Shown: positions 6,574-14,772, numbered from the stretch's first letter. The stretch is 64,000 nucleotides of DNA from Rhodovarius crocodyli (GCF_004005855.1 NZ_SACL01000006.1:1-64000), one strand, 5' to 3'. The notes: generated from the sequence alone by a model not told the origin. Made by a program: numbers and translations.

Positions 6574-7004
6574 GCGGATACACCGGACGCCCGTGGTCTG
6601 GAGCAGATGACCAAGCGCTGATCGCCGCGTACTTCGCTGGCGATACTCGCCGCGCGATGGCCGAGCGCTTCGGCCGTTCCATGAATTCTGTTGCCACGCG
6701 CATCCTGCGCCTTCGCGAGTTGGCCGAACTGCCGACCGCGTTCGATATTGGGGCCTCGCGCCTTTCACCGGCCGCTGACCCGCCTGCCGGATCGCCCCAC
6801 CCTGCCGACGCCATCGCGCCCCCCACAAGCAACGCGCAGGCCAAGGTTAACCCGTGCGAGGGCCGCGAGAGCGGTGAGCATGCGGGAAGGGTGGGAGCGG
6901 GTCACATCCATGACCGGATCGTCATGAGCCTCACGGCGCGTGGCGTTCCGCTCCATCGCGCCATCCGTGAGGCCGAGCTGTATCGGCAGCGGAGGTCGGC
7001 ATGA
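6570..7004 (+). CDS. SANT/Myb-like or GcrA-like DNA-binding phage protein
   Basis: 144 aa from the ATG at 6570. The N-terminus, GRPWSGADDQALIAAYFAG followed by RRAMAERFGRSMNSVATRIL, is a helix-turn-helix of the SANT/GcrA type. A Pro-rich linker leads to a C-terminal helix (VPLHRAIREAELYRQRR). Likely a phage transcription factor for early or middle genes. It overlaps both adjacent genes by four bases. Confidence 0.7.
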   Translation: MSGYTGRPWSGADDQALIAAYFAGDTRRAMAERFGRSMNSVATRILRLRELAELPTAFDIGASRLSPAADPPAGSPHPADAIAPPTSNAQAKVNPCEGRESGEHAGRVGAGHIHDRIVMSLTARGVPLHRAIREAELYRQRRSA

Positions 7005-7117
7005 TCACCGCCATCCTGCAGGTTGCAGTCCTTCTGATCCTCGGCAGTGGCATCGCTCTCGTCGTCTGCGCCGGGTGCTGGATGCTCTTTGACGTGTGGA
7101 ATGGCGACGATGACTGA
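7001..7117 (+). CDS. Tiny membrane protein
   Basis: 38 aa with a single transmembrane helix covering most of the protein (ILQVAVLLILGSGIALVVCA), ending MLFDVWNGDDD. Overlapping start and stop codons with both neighbours support translation. Function unknown. Confidence 0.5.
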   Translation: MITAILQVAVLLILGSGIALVVCAGCWMLFDVWNGDDD

Positions 7118-7259
7118 GCCCGCCGCCGTGACCACGGACCAGATCACGACCGCCCAGGCGATGGCCCGCAGCGGCTGGACGGACTTCGACATCGCGGCCC
7201 GCACTGGCCTGCCGATCGAGCAGGTGCGTCGGCTGCTGCCGAAGGTGAAGCGCGCATGA
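7110..7259 (+). CDS. Small helix-turn-helix phage protein
   Basis: 49 aa (starts MTEPAAVTTDQITTAQAM). The sequence ARSGWTDFDIAARTGLPIEQVRRLLP reads as a short homeodomain-like HTH. It overlaps the helicase gene by four bases. Likely a small DNA-binding accessory protein. Confidence 0.6.
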   Translation: MTEPAAVTTDQITTAQAMARSGWTDFDIAARTGLPIEQVRRLLPKVKRA

Positions 7260-9679
7260 CGCTGACTCTCCGCCCCTATCAGGAAGAAGCTATCGAGGGC
7301 GTCCGCGACGCCTACCGCTCCGGTGCGCGTGCCCCGCTGCTGGTGGCTCCCACGGGCGCGGGCAAGTGCCTCGCGCGCGGTACGCCCGTCATCATGTTCG
7401 ATGGCCGCGTGGTGCCAGTCGAGGATGTCGTGGTCGGTGACCTTCTGATGGGGCCAGACAGCCGCGCGCGCCGGGTGACCTCGCTGGCGCGCGGCCGCGA
7501 AGAGATGTTCCGCATCACGCCCCTCCGAGGCGGCGATCCCTACACCGTCAACCGGTCGCACGTCCTTTCACTGCGAATGACCGGCGGCTCGCTGCACACT
7601 TGCGGCATTCCAGACGGCACAGTTGTTAACCTGTCCGTCGATGAATACCTGGCCCGTAACAAGACCTTCCGCCATTGCGCAAAGGGCTGGCGTGCGGCGG
7701 TCGACTTCCCCGAGCACGAGGAGCCCTTGCGGCTCGACCCGTATTACCTTGGCGTTTGGCTCGGCGACGGCAGCAGCCGGGGCGCCTCGATCACCACTGG
7801 TGATCCCGAGGTCCATGAAGCGGTCGAGGCTTGCGCAGCGTCCCATGGGCTGGCTTTGCGGGTGGAGCCCAACAGCGCGCACAGCGTGATGCTGTTCCCG
7901 ACGACCGGCAGGCGCGGCGTAGGTCGAGGTCATCGCACCAACGCCATCACCGGCGCGCTTCACCACTATGGCCTGCTGCAGAACAAGCATGTCCCGCATC
8001 GCTACCTGACGGGCTCACGCGCAGACCGCCTGGAACTGCTGGCTGGCTTTCTGGACGCTGACGGCTGCTGGACGGGTCGCGGCTTCGACGTGACCCTGAA
8101 GTGCGAACGCCTGTTGGACGGCATCATCTTTGTCGCTCGCTCGCTCGGGTTCGCCGCAAGGCGTCGCCCGGCTCGCAAGGTCTGCGGGAACAATGGGAAA
8201 GTGGGCGACTACTGGCGCTGCAACATCAATGGGCCGGTAGACGAAATTCCCTGTCGCGTGGCGAGGAAGCGCGCCGCGCCGCGCCGGCAGATCAAGAGCC
8301 AGTTGCTGACCGGCATCACCGTCGAAAGCGTCGGTCAAGGCGATTATTTCGGCTTCGAGATCGCTGGCCCGGATCGCCTGTTCCTGCTCGGCGACTTCAC
8401 CGTCACCCACAACACCGTCATGTTCGGCTTCGTCTCCGGCCAGACCGCCTCTCGCGGCAAGCGCGTGCTCGTCCTGGCCCATCGGCGCGAACTGATCCGC
8501 CAGGCGTCCCGCAAGCTGCATGAGGCAGGCGTGCACCACGGCGTCATCGCGCCCGGCCATGACCAGACCGCGCACCCCGTGCAGGTCGCCAGCGTGCAGA
8601 CCCTCACGCGCCGGCTCGACCGCCTGCAGCCACCGGACCTGATCGTCATCGACGAGGCGCACCACGCCATCGCTGGTCAGTGGGCCACCGTCATCGCCGC
8701 GTTCCCCTCTGCCCGGCTGCTCGGCGTCACCGCTACGCCTGAGCGTCTGGATGGCCGGGGCCTCGGCGTCGAGGTGGGTGGCTGCTTCGACGCGCTGGTC
8801 ATGGGGCCCCGTGTGGCCGACCTGATCGAGCAGGGCCACCTCACCGGCACCCGCGTATTCGCCCCTGCAGATGCGCCGGACCTGACCGGCGTGCGCACCA
8901 AGGGCGGTGACTATGAGCATGCGGCCCTGAACGCCGCCATGTCCAAGCCCAGCATCACCGGCGACGCCATCCTCCACTACAACCGCCATGCTGCAGGTCA
9001 GCCGGCGATCCTGTTCTCCCCCTCCGTCGAGCATGCCCGCGAGATGGCCGAGGCTTTCCGTGCTGCAGGCTGGCGGGCGGCCTCTGCCTCTGGCGCCACG
9101 CCCACCGCTGAGCGCGACGCCGCGATCGCAGGTCTGGCCACGGGTGAGGTTCAGATCCTCTGCAGCTGCGACCTGATCTCCGAGGGCCTGGACGTGCCGG
9201 CCGTCGGCTGCGTCATCCTGATGCGCCCCACCAAGTCGCTCGGCCTCTACCTGCAGCAAGTCGGCCGCGGTCTGCGCCCTGCTGCCGGCAAGGATCGGCT
9301 GATCGTCCTCGACCACGCGGCCAACACGCTCATGCACGGCCCCATCGAGGCTGACCGAGAGTGGAGCCTGCGCGGCCGCCCTAAGCGCCAGGCTGCATCG
9401 GCTCGCCAGTGCCCGACCTGTTATGCCGTGCACGCGCCAGCACCGACCTGCCCCGCCTGCGGCCATCGCTATGCCAGCGAGGGCGGCGACGGACGCCAGG
9501 GGCCTGAGGTGATCGCGGGAGAGTTGCAGGAGCTGACGGCGGCCAAGATGCAGCCCCTCCGCAACGTTCTGTGGAAGGCCAAGACCGAGGACGACCTGCG
9601 CGCCCTGGCTCGTGAGCGTGGCTACAAGCCGGGGTGGGTGCGGCACATCATGGCCCAGCGCGCTGCGAGGCACGCATGA
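7256..9679 (+). CDS. DEAD/DEAH-box helicase interrupted by an intein
   Basis: 807 aa precursor. N-extein residues 1-37 end in the P-loop (LLVAPTGAGK); intein residues 38-386; C-extein resumes with TVMFGFVSGQ and carries the DEAH box (LIVIDEAHHAI), motif III-like LLGVTATPERL, the helicase C domain (CDLISEGLDVP, QVGRGLRPAAGKDRLIVLD) and a C-terminal zinc ribbon (CPTCYAVHAPAPTCPACGH). Spliced helicase would be about 458 aa. It probably unwinds phage DNA during replication or recombination. Coupled by ATGA overlaps to the genes on both sides, including a VRR-NUC nuclease. Confidence 0.93.
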   Translation: MTLTLRPYQEEAIEGVRDAYRSGARAPLLVAPTGAGKCLARGTPVIMFDGRVVPVEDVVVGDLLMGPDSRARRVTSLARGREEMFRITPLRGGDPYTVNRSHVLSLRMTGGSLHTCGIPDGTVVNLSVDEYLARNKTFRHCAKGWRAAVDFPEHEEPLRLDPYYLGVWLGDGSSRGASITTGDPEVHEAVEACAASHGLALRVEPNSAHSVMLFPTTGRRGVGRGHRTNAITGALHHYGLLQNKHVPHRYLTGSRADRLELLAGFLDADGCWTGRGFDVTLKCERLLDGIIFVARSLGFAARRRPARKVCGNNGKVGDYWRCNINGPVDEIPCRVARKRAAPRRQIKSQLLTGITVESVGQGDYFGFEIAGPDRLFLLGDFTVTHNTVMFGFVSGQTASRGKRVLVLAHRRELIRQASRKLHEAGVHHGVIAPGHDQTAHPVQVASVQTLTRRLDRLQPPDLIVIDEAHHAIAGQWATVIAAFPSARLLGVTATPERLDGRGLGVEVGGCFDALVMGPRVADLIEQGHLTGTRVFAPADAPDLTGVRTKGGDYEHAALNAAMSKPSITGDAILHYNRHAAGQPAILFSPSVEHAREMAEAFRAAGWRAASASGATPTAERDAAIAGLATGEVQILCSCDLISEGLDVPAVGCVILMRPTKSLGLYLQQVGRGLRPAAGKDRLIVLDHAANTLMHGPIEADREWSLRGRPKRQAASARQCPTCYAVHAPAPTCPACGHRYASEGGDGRQGPEVIAGELQELTAAKMQPLRNVLWKAKTEDDLRALARERGYKPGWVRHIMAQRAARHA
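7367..8413 (+). mobile_element. LAGLIDADG intein inserted in the helicase Walker A motif
   Basis: In-frame insertion of 349 codons, first residue Cys38 (block A: CLARGTPVIMFDG), block B-like YTVNRSHVL, C-terminal block DYFGFEIAGPDRLFLL and GDFTVTHN, followed by extein Thr387. The endonuclease core has two LAGLIDADG-type helices: LDPYYLGVWLGDGS and LELLAGFLDADGCW. Removing it restores GAGKT. All splicing residues (Cys1, His-Asn at the end, Thr+1) are present, so it looks active. Confidence 0.93.
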
Positions 9680-10026
9680 TCGAAACCGAGATCCTGCAGA
9701 ACATCCGCCTCGCCCTGGGCACGACACCCGGTGTGACGCTCTGGCGGAACAACACTGGCGCGCTGCAGGACACGACCGGCCGCCTGGTCCGCTACGGCCT
9801 GTGCGAGGGTAGCGCCGATCTGATCGGCCTGCGCACCATCACCGTGACGCCCGACATGGTGGGCCAGCAGGTGGCCATCTTTGCCGCCGTCGAGGTCAAG
9901 AACGAACGCGGCCGCCCGACCGACAAGCAGGTCAATTTCCTGCAGCATGTCCGCACCGCCGGCGGCTTGGCTGGCGTCGCCCGCAGCCCCGAGCAGGCGC
10001 GCCTCATCCTGGGGCTGCCGACATGA
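9676..10026 (+). CDS. VRR-NUC domain endonuclease
   Basis: 116 aa, starting inside the helicase stop codon. Matches the phage VRR-NUC fold: ETEILQNIRLALG, then LWRNNTGALQD, GSADLIGL with the catalytic Asp, AAVEVKNERGRPTDKQVNFL with the E-x-K pair, and GGLAGVARSPEQA. A Holliday-junction or branched-DNA nuclease acting with the helicase is likely. Confidence 0.88.
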   Translation: MIETEILQNIRLALGTTPGVTLWRNNTGALQDTTGRLVRYGLCEGSADLIGLRTITVTPDMVGQQVAIFAAVEVKNERGRPTDKQVNFLQHVRTAGGLAGVARSPEQARLILGLPT

Positions 10027-10550
10027 GGACCCCTGACCGCAAGCCCTGCTGGGCCACCGTCAATGCCTGGGCCGTCAGGGAAGAAGGCTGCCTGCCCCGC
10101 GTGCTGGCTGCCATGGACGTGAGCTACGCCCGTTCGGAGCCTTGGGGCCAGTCCCCGGGCCGCTGGACGCCGCCCTATGCGCGCGCGCTCGACGCTGGCC
10201 AGCTTCCCGGCCCGCCGAACGACAATCACGCCCGCTTCGCCGCGACCTGCAGGGCTCGTGTGGCCGGCCCGAACCGCGCCATGCGCGATGCCCTGGTGCA
10301 TCTGCTGCGCATCGACGGCTGGCGGGCCCTGCTCGTCTCTGGCTACGACGGCTCCTGGCTCACCTACGACCGCGCCAACCGCGGCGATGACCTGATCACC
10401 CTGGGCATGTGGCGCTGGTCCTGCAGCTATGGGCGGGCCGGCAATCGCATCGCCCGCATCTGCGGCATCGAGGTGCCGACGTATCAGCCCCTGCAGCGCG
10501 GCACCTCCGCGTTCGCCGGCCTGTCCTTCCAAGCTCGGGAGGCAGCATGA
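10023..10550 (+). CDS. Phage protein between nuclease and VapE genes, unknown
   Basis: 175 aa, Trp- and Arg-rich, with segments WGQSPGRWTPPYARALDAG and LLVSGYDGSWLTYDRANRG. No catalytic motif recognised. Overlaps both neighbours by four bases, so it belongs to the replication operon. Confidence 0.65.
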   Translation: MRTPDRKPCWATVNAWAVREEGCLPRVLAAMDVSYARSEPWGQSPGRWTPPYARALDAGQLPGPPNDNHARFAATCRARVAGPNRAMRDALVHLLRIDGWRALLVSGYDGSWLTYDRANRGDDLITLGMWRWSCSYGRAGNRIARICGIEVPTYQPLQRGTSAFAGLSFQAREAA

Positions 10551-11839
10551 TGCCCGACGATTTCGCCAGCCAGTTCGAAGCCGCCAAGAAGCAGCTGCAG
10601 CCCGACACCAGCAACCCGCTCGGCATGCTGCAGGCGTCCCTTGGCACCAATGACAAGGGTGTGCCGCACAGCAACGTGGACAACGTGCTGCTGTGCCTGG
10701 CGCTGAACCCAGAGCTGCAGGGCTTGCTCGGCTTCAACGAGTTCCTGGAAGAGCCTCAGATACTCGCCCCGCCGCCGCGCATGCAGGTCACCGACCGGCC
10801 GGCACCGGGCCCGTATCCCCGCGCGATCCGCGCCGCCGACATCATCGCCATTCAGGCTTATGTCCAGCGCCAGCACCTCGCGCGCGTCACCCGCCAGACC
10901 GTCGAGGATGCCGTCTACACCGATGCGGAGCGCAACCGCTTCCATCCGGTGCGGCAATATCTCGATGGCCTGAGTTGGGATGGTAAGCCTCGCCTGGGTC
11001 ACTGGTTGCGCTGGTCGTTCGGCGCCGAGGACACGCCCTACACCCGCGAGGTGGGCGCGAAGATCCTGATCGCCGCCGTGCGCCGCATCCGCCAGCCTGG
11101 CTGCAAGTTCGACACCATGCTCATCCTCGAAGGCCTGCAGGGTGCTGGCAAGTCTCAGACCGTGCGCGCGCTGTTCGGGGATGCTTGGTTCACCGACGCT
11201 CTGCCGCCCAACCTGCTGTCCAAGGATGGCAGTCAGTCGCTGCTGGGCGTGTGGGGCGTCGAGTTCGCAGAGATCGAGCATCTGATCCGCACGGACACAG
11301 AGAGCCTCAAGGCCTTCCTTAGCCGCCCCACGGAGCGTTTCCGGCCGCCCTATGGCCGATCGTTTATCACCCGGGGCCGCGAGTGTGTGTTCATCGGCAC
11401 CACGAACCAGACGGACTATCTGCGCGACACCACGGGCAATCGGCGCTTCTGGCCCGTCGCCTGCCAGTTCGCGTCCCCCCAATGGGTGCGCGAGGTCCGC
11501 GACCAGCTCTGGGCCGAAGCCGCACACCGCGAGGCTGCAGGCGAGATCATCTGGCTGGAAGAGGAGGCACGGGAGCTGGCCATCGAGCAGCAGGCCGAGC
11601 GCCTGGCGGGCGATGTCTGGGAAGATCGCGTCCGCAAATGGCTGGACGAACAGCGCGGCCTTCGCATCGCCCATGTGACCGTGGGTGCCGTCCTCTCCGA
11701 TGGCCTGGGTATCGACGCAGCCCGGATGGGGAAGAAGGAAGAGATGCGCGCGGCCGGCATTCTGGCCAAGGAAGGCCTGGTGCGAAAGCAGGTCAGGGTG
11801 GATGGCAAGCCTCGGTGGATCTGGAAATGGCCCGAATAG
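10547..11839 (+). CDS. VapE-family replication ATPase/helicase
   Basis: 430 aa from the ATG at 10547, overlapping the previous stop. Family order is clear: NRFHPVRQYLDGLSWDGKPRL, Walker A LILEGLQGAGKSQTVRALFG, WFTDALPPNLLSKDG, an acidic Walker B region (GVEFAEIEHLI), then LKAFLSRPTERFRPPYGR and FIGTTNQTDYLRDTTGNRRFW. In many phages these proteins replace a DnaB/primase pair at replication initiation. The C-terminal 110 residues look like a winged-helix region (GRPRWIWKW-type end). The repeat field directly downstream is a candidate origin. Confidence 0.88.
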   Translation: MMPDDFASQFEAAKKQLQPDTSNPLGMLQASLGTNDKGVPHSNVDNVLLCLALNPELQGLLGFNEFLEEPQILAPPPRMQVTDRPAPGPYPRAIRAADIIAIQAYVQRQHLARVTRQTVEDAVYTDAERNRFHPVRQYLDGLSWDGKPRLGHWLRWSFGAEDTPYTREVGAKILIAAVRRIRQPGCKFDTMLILEGLQGAGKSQTVRALFGDAWFTDALPPNLLSKDGSQSLLGVWGVEFAEIEHLIRTDTESLKAFLSRPTERFRPPYGRSFITRGRECVFIGTTNQTDYLRDTTGNRRFWPVACQFASPQWVREVRDQLWAEAAHREAAGEIIWLEEEARELAIEQQAERLAGDVWEDRVRKWLDEQRGLRIAHVTVGAVLSDGLGIDAARMGKKEEMRAAGILAKEGLVRKQVRVDGKPRWIWKWPE

Positions 11840-11871
11840 CCGCGCCAGCGCACCAAACCAGACTGCAGATA

Positions 11872-12042
11872 GGTGGGTACGCAAAGGTGGGTACGCGCGC
11901 CCAGGTGGGTACGGGTGGGTACGCCTTTCTGCACAATATCAAGGCAAACACCCATACCCTAGGTGGTGACAGTGGTTACGGCGGGTACAGCATAACCCAC
12001 TGCAATCACTACCTAGTACCCACCGTAACTACCGTACCCACC
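11872..12042. repeat. Iteron-like GGTGGGTACG repeats, direct and inverted
   Basis: Four perfect direct copies of GGTGGGTACG at 11872-11881, 11886-11895, 11904-11913 and 11914-11923. Inverted copies follow at 12016-12024 (GTACCCACC) and 12033-12042 (CGTACCCACC). Such clusters beside a replication initiator often bind the initiator. Confidence 0.85.
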
Positions 12043-12120
12043 TATATGGGTAAGTATTATAGAGGGGGTGGTATTCATATAGGGGTTTGGAAAACGCCCC
12101 TAGGTGGTGACGTGGTTACG
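11957..12120. repeat. Direct repeat pair CCCTAGGTGGTGAC...GTGGTTACG
   Basis: Copy one spans 11957-11980 and copy two 12098-12120. Both read CCCTAGGTGGTGAC followed by GTGGTTACG, with one extra A in the first. They bracket the inverted iterons and are part of the same repeat field. Confidence 0.8.
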
Positions 12121-12224
12121 CGCCGCCCCATCCCCAGCAGCAGATATCGCAATCGACATGGAGAGGTGGCCCACAGCCGCCCCCCAAAAACACGCGCGCG
12201 CGCGCGGCCTGAAGGAGGTGTGAG

Positions 12225-12449
12225 GTGGATCGACTGACAACAGAACAGGCGGCGATCATCGGTGCTTTCACCGGCATCGCGTGCGGGCCGTTTTCCGATA
12301 TCCACAAGCTGGCCGAGCAACGGCTGGGGCGGCCGATCTGGACGCATGAATTCGCCATTGAAGGTGTGATCGTGCAGCTGAGGGAAGCTGTTCGCGAAGA
12401 CTTCCTGGCCATCTGCGCCACCCCCGCGCCCGAGGGGGACGGGGCGTGA
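12225..12449 (+). CDS. Phage protein of the AIIGAFTG..CGPF family
   Basis: 74 aa, GTG start at 12225 seven bases after a GGAGG ribosome site. The core LTTEQAAIIGAFTGIACGPF, then RPIWTHEFAIEGVIVQLRE and DFLAICA matches a short family seen in many phages (DUF7736-like). Function unknown. Confidence 0.8.
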   Translation: MDRLTTEQAAIIGAFTGIACGPFSDIHKLAEQRLGRPIWTHEFAIEGVIVQLREAVREDFLAICATPAPEGDGA

Positions 12450-12619
12450 AGGAAGCTCTGATCTACGCGGGCATCTGCCTCGTGTGCGCCATAGCCGCGC
12501 TTGCAGATGGGATGCCTTGGTTGGCGTGCGCGGCCTTCTGGGTCTGCGGGCTGTGGTCGGGCGATGTGATCAACATCACCAAGCGACGCATGGGGTATAC
12601 GAAGGGAGATACGCCATGA
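12446..12619 (+). CDS. Small membrane protein, two hydrophobic helices
   Basis: 57 aa from a GTG overlapping the previous stop (MKEALIYAGICLVCAIAALA, then WLACAAFWVCGLWSG), ending NITKRRMGYTKGDTP. Two short membrane helices are likely. Position among replication accessories gives no specific function. Confidence 0.55.
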   Translation: MKEALIYAGICLVCAIAALADGMPWLACAAFWVCGLWSGDVINITKRRMGYTKGDTP

Positions 12620-13134
12620 GCGCGCCCTGGGACGGCCGGCCGGAGCAGCCGGAGAAGGATGGGTGGCATTGGCTTGGCTCAGGGTGTGTCTATTGGGACG
12701 CAAAGAAGGGCGCTTGGTGGAATGGGGAGGAGCATCTCTTGCCTCGCTCTATGGCGTCCTGGCTAGGACTCTATCGAAGGACCTACCTCGGCCCCATCCC
12801 CCCGCCCTCCGAAACCGCCCGGCTGCGGGAGGCTTTGCTCGCTGTCCTGACCGACTGGGAGGTGTGCGGGGCCATGACGGACGGCACCAAGGCCCGCGTG
12901 CTGGCGGTGATCCCGGAGTGGCAGTTCGGCCCGATGCGCTCGGTCATGGAGAGCAGGCTACGGGAGGCTTTGCGGGAGTGTCTGACGGTCATGACCAGAG
13001 ATGACGTCATCACCGCCCTGTCTCCAGCTGTGGCGCCCAGCGCAGCCAAGGCCGTCGAATTGCTGCTGGCATACGGTCGCGCGACGGACCGAGCCCGCGC
13101 CCTGCTCGGCAAGAAGGAGGCGGAGGATGGTTGA
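12616..13134 (+). CDS. Phage accessory protein, unknown
   Basis: 172 aa starting at the ATG at 12616 (overlap with the previous stop). The N-terminal domain is Trp-rich (KDGWHWLGSGCVYWDAKKGA, WWNGEEHLL), resembling DUF551-like or other phage modules found beside small accessory genes. The C-terminal part is a series of helices (TARLREALLAVLTDW, SRLREALREC). Function unknown. Confidence 0.65.
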   Translation: MSAPWDGRPEQPEKDGWHWLGSGCVYWDAKKGAWWNGEEHLLPRSMASWLGLYRRTYLGPIPPPSETARLREALLAVLTDWEVCGAMTDGTKARVLAVIPEWQFGPMRSVMESRLREALRECLTVMTRDDVITALSPAVAPSAAKAVELLLAYGRATDRARALLGKKEAEDG

Positions 13135-13495
13135 CGAAATCTTCGTGTTCGGCAGCAATCTGGCCGGCCGCCACGGCAAAGGCGCTGCTCTCCATGCTCG
13201 ACTGCATTGCGGCGCGAAGTATGGGCAGGGCGAAGGATTGCAAGGCCGCAGCTATGCAATCCCGACCAAGGACGCCCGGCTGGCCACGCTGCATCTCAGC
13301 GAGATCGAGAGGCATGTGGCCCGCTTCCTGGCATTCGCTGTTGAGAACCCGGGTCTCACCTTCCGGCTGACGCCCATTGGCTGCGGTCTCGCCGGCTATA
13401 AGCCGCAGGATATCGCGCCGATGTTTGCCGGCGCGCCGGGCAACGTGCGGATGCCGGTCGAATTCCTCGACGCGCTGACTGGACCCACCCCATGA
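13127..13495 (+). CDS. A1S_2505-family phage non-structural protein
   Basis: 122 aa. The family signature is clear: EIFVFGSNLAGRHGKGAA, then GQGEGLQGRSYAIPTKD, TFRLTPIGCGLAGYKPQDIA and APMFAGAP. The fold is thought to be related to macro-like or NTP-binding domains, and members occur in many phages; the function is not established. Overlaps the upstream gene by eight bases and the next by four. Confidence 0.85.
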   Translation: MVDEIFVFGSNLAGRHGKGAALHARLHCGAKYGQGEGLQGRSYAIPTKDARLATLHLSEIERHVARFLAFAVENPGLTFRLTPIGCGLAGYKPQDIAPMFAGAPGNVRMPVEFLDALTGPTP

Positions 13496-13680
13496 CCCCG
13501 CCTGAGCCGCCGAAGCCGTGTCCGTTCTGCGGATCGACGTTTGTGCGCGTCATCCCTGACGGCCGCGCTGGTCCTGGCACCTATGTCACCTGCTGCGAGT
13601 GCCACGCCATGGGAGGAACCGGCGTCCGCGAGCGTGCCATCGCCGCCTGGAACCGCCGCGCCGAGGATGGGAGGGAGTGA
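13492..13680 (+). CDS. Lar-family restriction alleviation protein
   Basis: 62 aa zinc-binding protein: PKPCPFCGSTFVRV, then TYVTCCECHAMGG and RERAIAAWNRRAED, the classic Lar pattern of paired CxxC motifs followed by AxxxWNxR. Lar proteins reduce type I restriction of phage DNA by modulating the host enzyme. Probably an early anti-restriction function here. Confidence 0.85.
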   Translation: MTPPEPPKPCPFCGSTFVRVIPDGRAGPGTYVTCCECHAMGGTGVRERAIAAWNRRAEDGRE

Positions 13681-14003
13681 TGAAGCGTCGCAGTTTCTTC
13701 GGCCTGACAGCGGGCCTGTTCATGTCGCCGGGCATCGTCTCGGCCACCAGCATCATGCCGGTGAAGAGCGTCACGCCGGTCGCGGATATGATCGAGCGCC
13801 TTGCTCGCGCTGGCGCACCTTTGCCGCCGGGCTTCTGGATACCCGAGCGTCCGATGTTCTTCGAGCGTGGCCTATACTTGTTCGGGTCGCTGGATGATCG
13901 TGGCCGAGCCGTGGCCACGATCAGCTTCGAAAAGCTCAAGCCCGGGCAGTGCATGTTCAACATTTTGGGCGTTTTCGAACGCTGTGGTGACGACCATGCC
14001 TGA
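13680..14003 (+). CDS. Small exported protein with a Tat-like signal
   Basis: 107 aa beginning MKRRSFFGLTAGLFMSPGIV: twin Arg before a hydrophobic stretch, consistent with a Tat or Sec signal peptide ending near SATS. The mature part has a short domain (GFWIPERPMFFERGLYLFG, FEKLKPGQCMFNILGVFERC). Start overlaps the Lar stop. Function unknown; an exported protein in an early operon is unusual. Confidence 0.6.
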   Translation: MKRRSFFGLTAGLFMSPGIVSATSIMPVKSVTPVADMIERLARAGAPLPPGFWIPERPMFFERGLYLFGSLDDRGRAVATISFEKLKPGQCMFNILGVFERCGDDHA

Positions 14004-14772
14004 CCTCGCGGAGAAGCTGGAGCGGATCAGGGCGCGGCTGACCGATGAAGGGCGCCGCTTGCTGAACAATCCAATGCAAGAGTTGCTGCATGTTCACATC
14101 GGCACTCTGTACCAAGAAGTGGGCAACCTAATCGAAGCCCTCGCCGCCTCGCACCGGGAGTGCATGCATGCGCAACTACCCGGTAATTCCGGGGAGTTCG
14201 ACACCGCGCAACCGGCAACCTCAAGTACCTGTAATTGCTGCGAGAAATGCGGAAATAAGGCCTCCAACCGGCCACCCCCAGCACCGCCCTATCCCAAGCC
14301 CGAGGGAGGGGAGACGTATGTGGCGCGAGGTGATGTTCACGCCCCCACGCAGATCGTCACGCGCCGTGATGGCCGATGGTATCTCGGCACCGCTGGCTAC
14401 GGCGGCGTGTCCGAACAGCCCCTCTACACCGCCGCCCAGGTGCAGGAGCTGATCGAGGACGAGAACCGCAATCCGTGGAAGGCCGCCATCGCACAGGCCA
14501 TGCTCGACTGGCACATGGCACCTCAGTTCGACGAGACGCCAGCCGCCGCCCTTCGCCGCTACGTCGAGATGGACAACATCGCCGCTGCCGATCCTCAGGT
14601 TTCCGAGCGCGCCGCCAAAGCCGTCTCCGATGCTGTGGCGAAGGAGAGGGAGGCGTGGAAGAGCCGTGTCTGGCAGACCCAGTGCCGGATGCCACCCAAC
14701 TCAAGTGAGCGCCTTTTGCTCGAACTCATACTCGCATGGGACACAGCACGCTCGCGCGGCGGGGAGGGGTGA
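13996..14772 (+). CDS. Phage accessory protein, unknown
   Basis: 258 aa from the ATG at 13996. N-terminal helical region (LAEKLERIRARLTDEG), a Cys cluster (TCNCCEKCGNK), then a Pro-rich linker and a domain TQIVTRRDGRWYLGTAGYG and LYTAAQVQELIEDENRNPWK, the LYTAAQVQ motif seen in many phage accessory proteins. The C-terminal third is helical. Likely a modular phage protein of unknown role. Confidence 0.65.
   Translation: MPDLAEKLERIRARLTDEGRRLLNNPMQELLHVHIGTLYQEVGNLIEALAASHRECMHAQLPGNSGEFDTAQPATSSTCNCCEKCGNKASNRPPPAPPYPKPEGGETYVARGDVHAPTQIVTRRDGRWYLGTAGYGGVSEQPLYTAAQVQELIEDENRNPWKAAIAQAMLDWHMAPQFDETPAAALRRYVEMDNIAAADPQVSERAAKAVSDAVAKEREAWKSRVWQTQCRMPPNSSERLLLELILAWDTARSRGGEG

Larger units (their letters stand above)
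11840..12224. other. Noncoding repeat field, candidate replication origin
   Basis: About 385 bases without a convincing gene between the VapE gene and the next GTG-start gene. It holds iteron-like direct repeats, inverted copies and a second direct repeat pair (separate entries). It is lower in GC than its surroundings (for example around 12041-12090). One frame stays open across it, but its translation mirrors the repeats (GGYAKVGTRAQVGTGGYA) and no start with a ribosome site is seen. Confidence 0.55.

Noticed and set aside
8015-9727. 570-codon minus-strand frame over the helicase
   Set aside because: Shadow of the helicase C-extein and intein; no ribosome site or recognisable domain.
11827-12237. 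Open frame across the repeat field, Gly/Tyr/Val repeats
   Set aside because: The peptide simply mirrors the GGTGGGTACG repeats and overlaps the VapE end; no start with a ribosome site.
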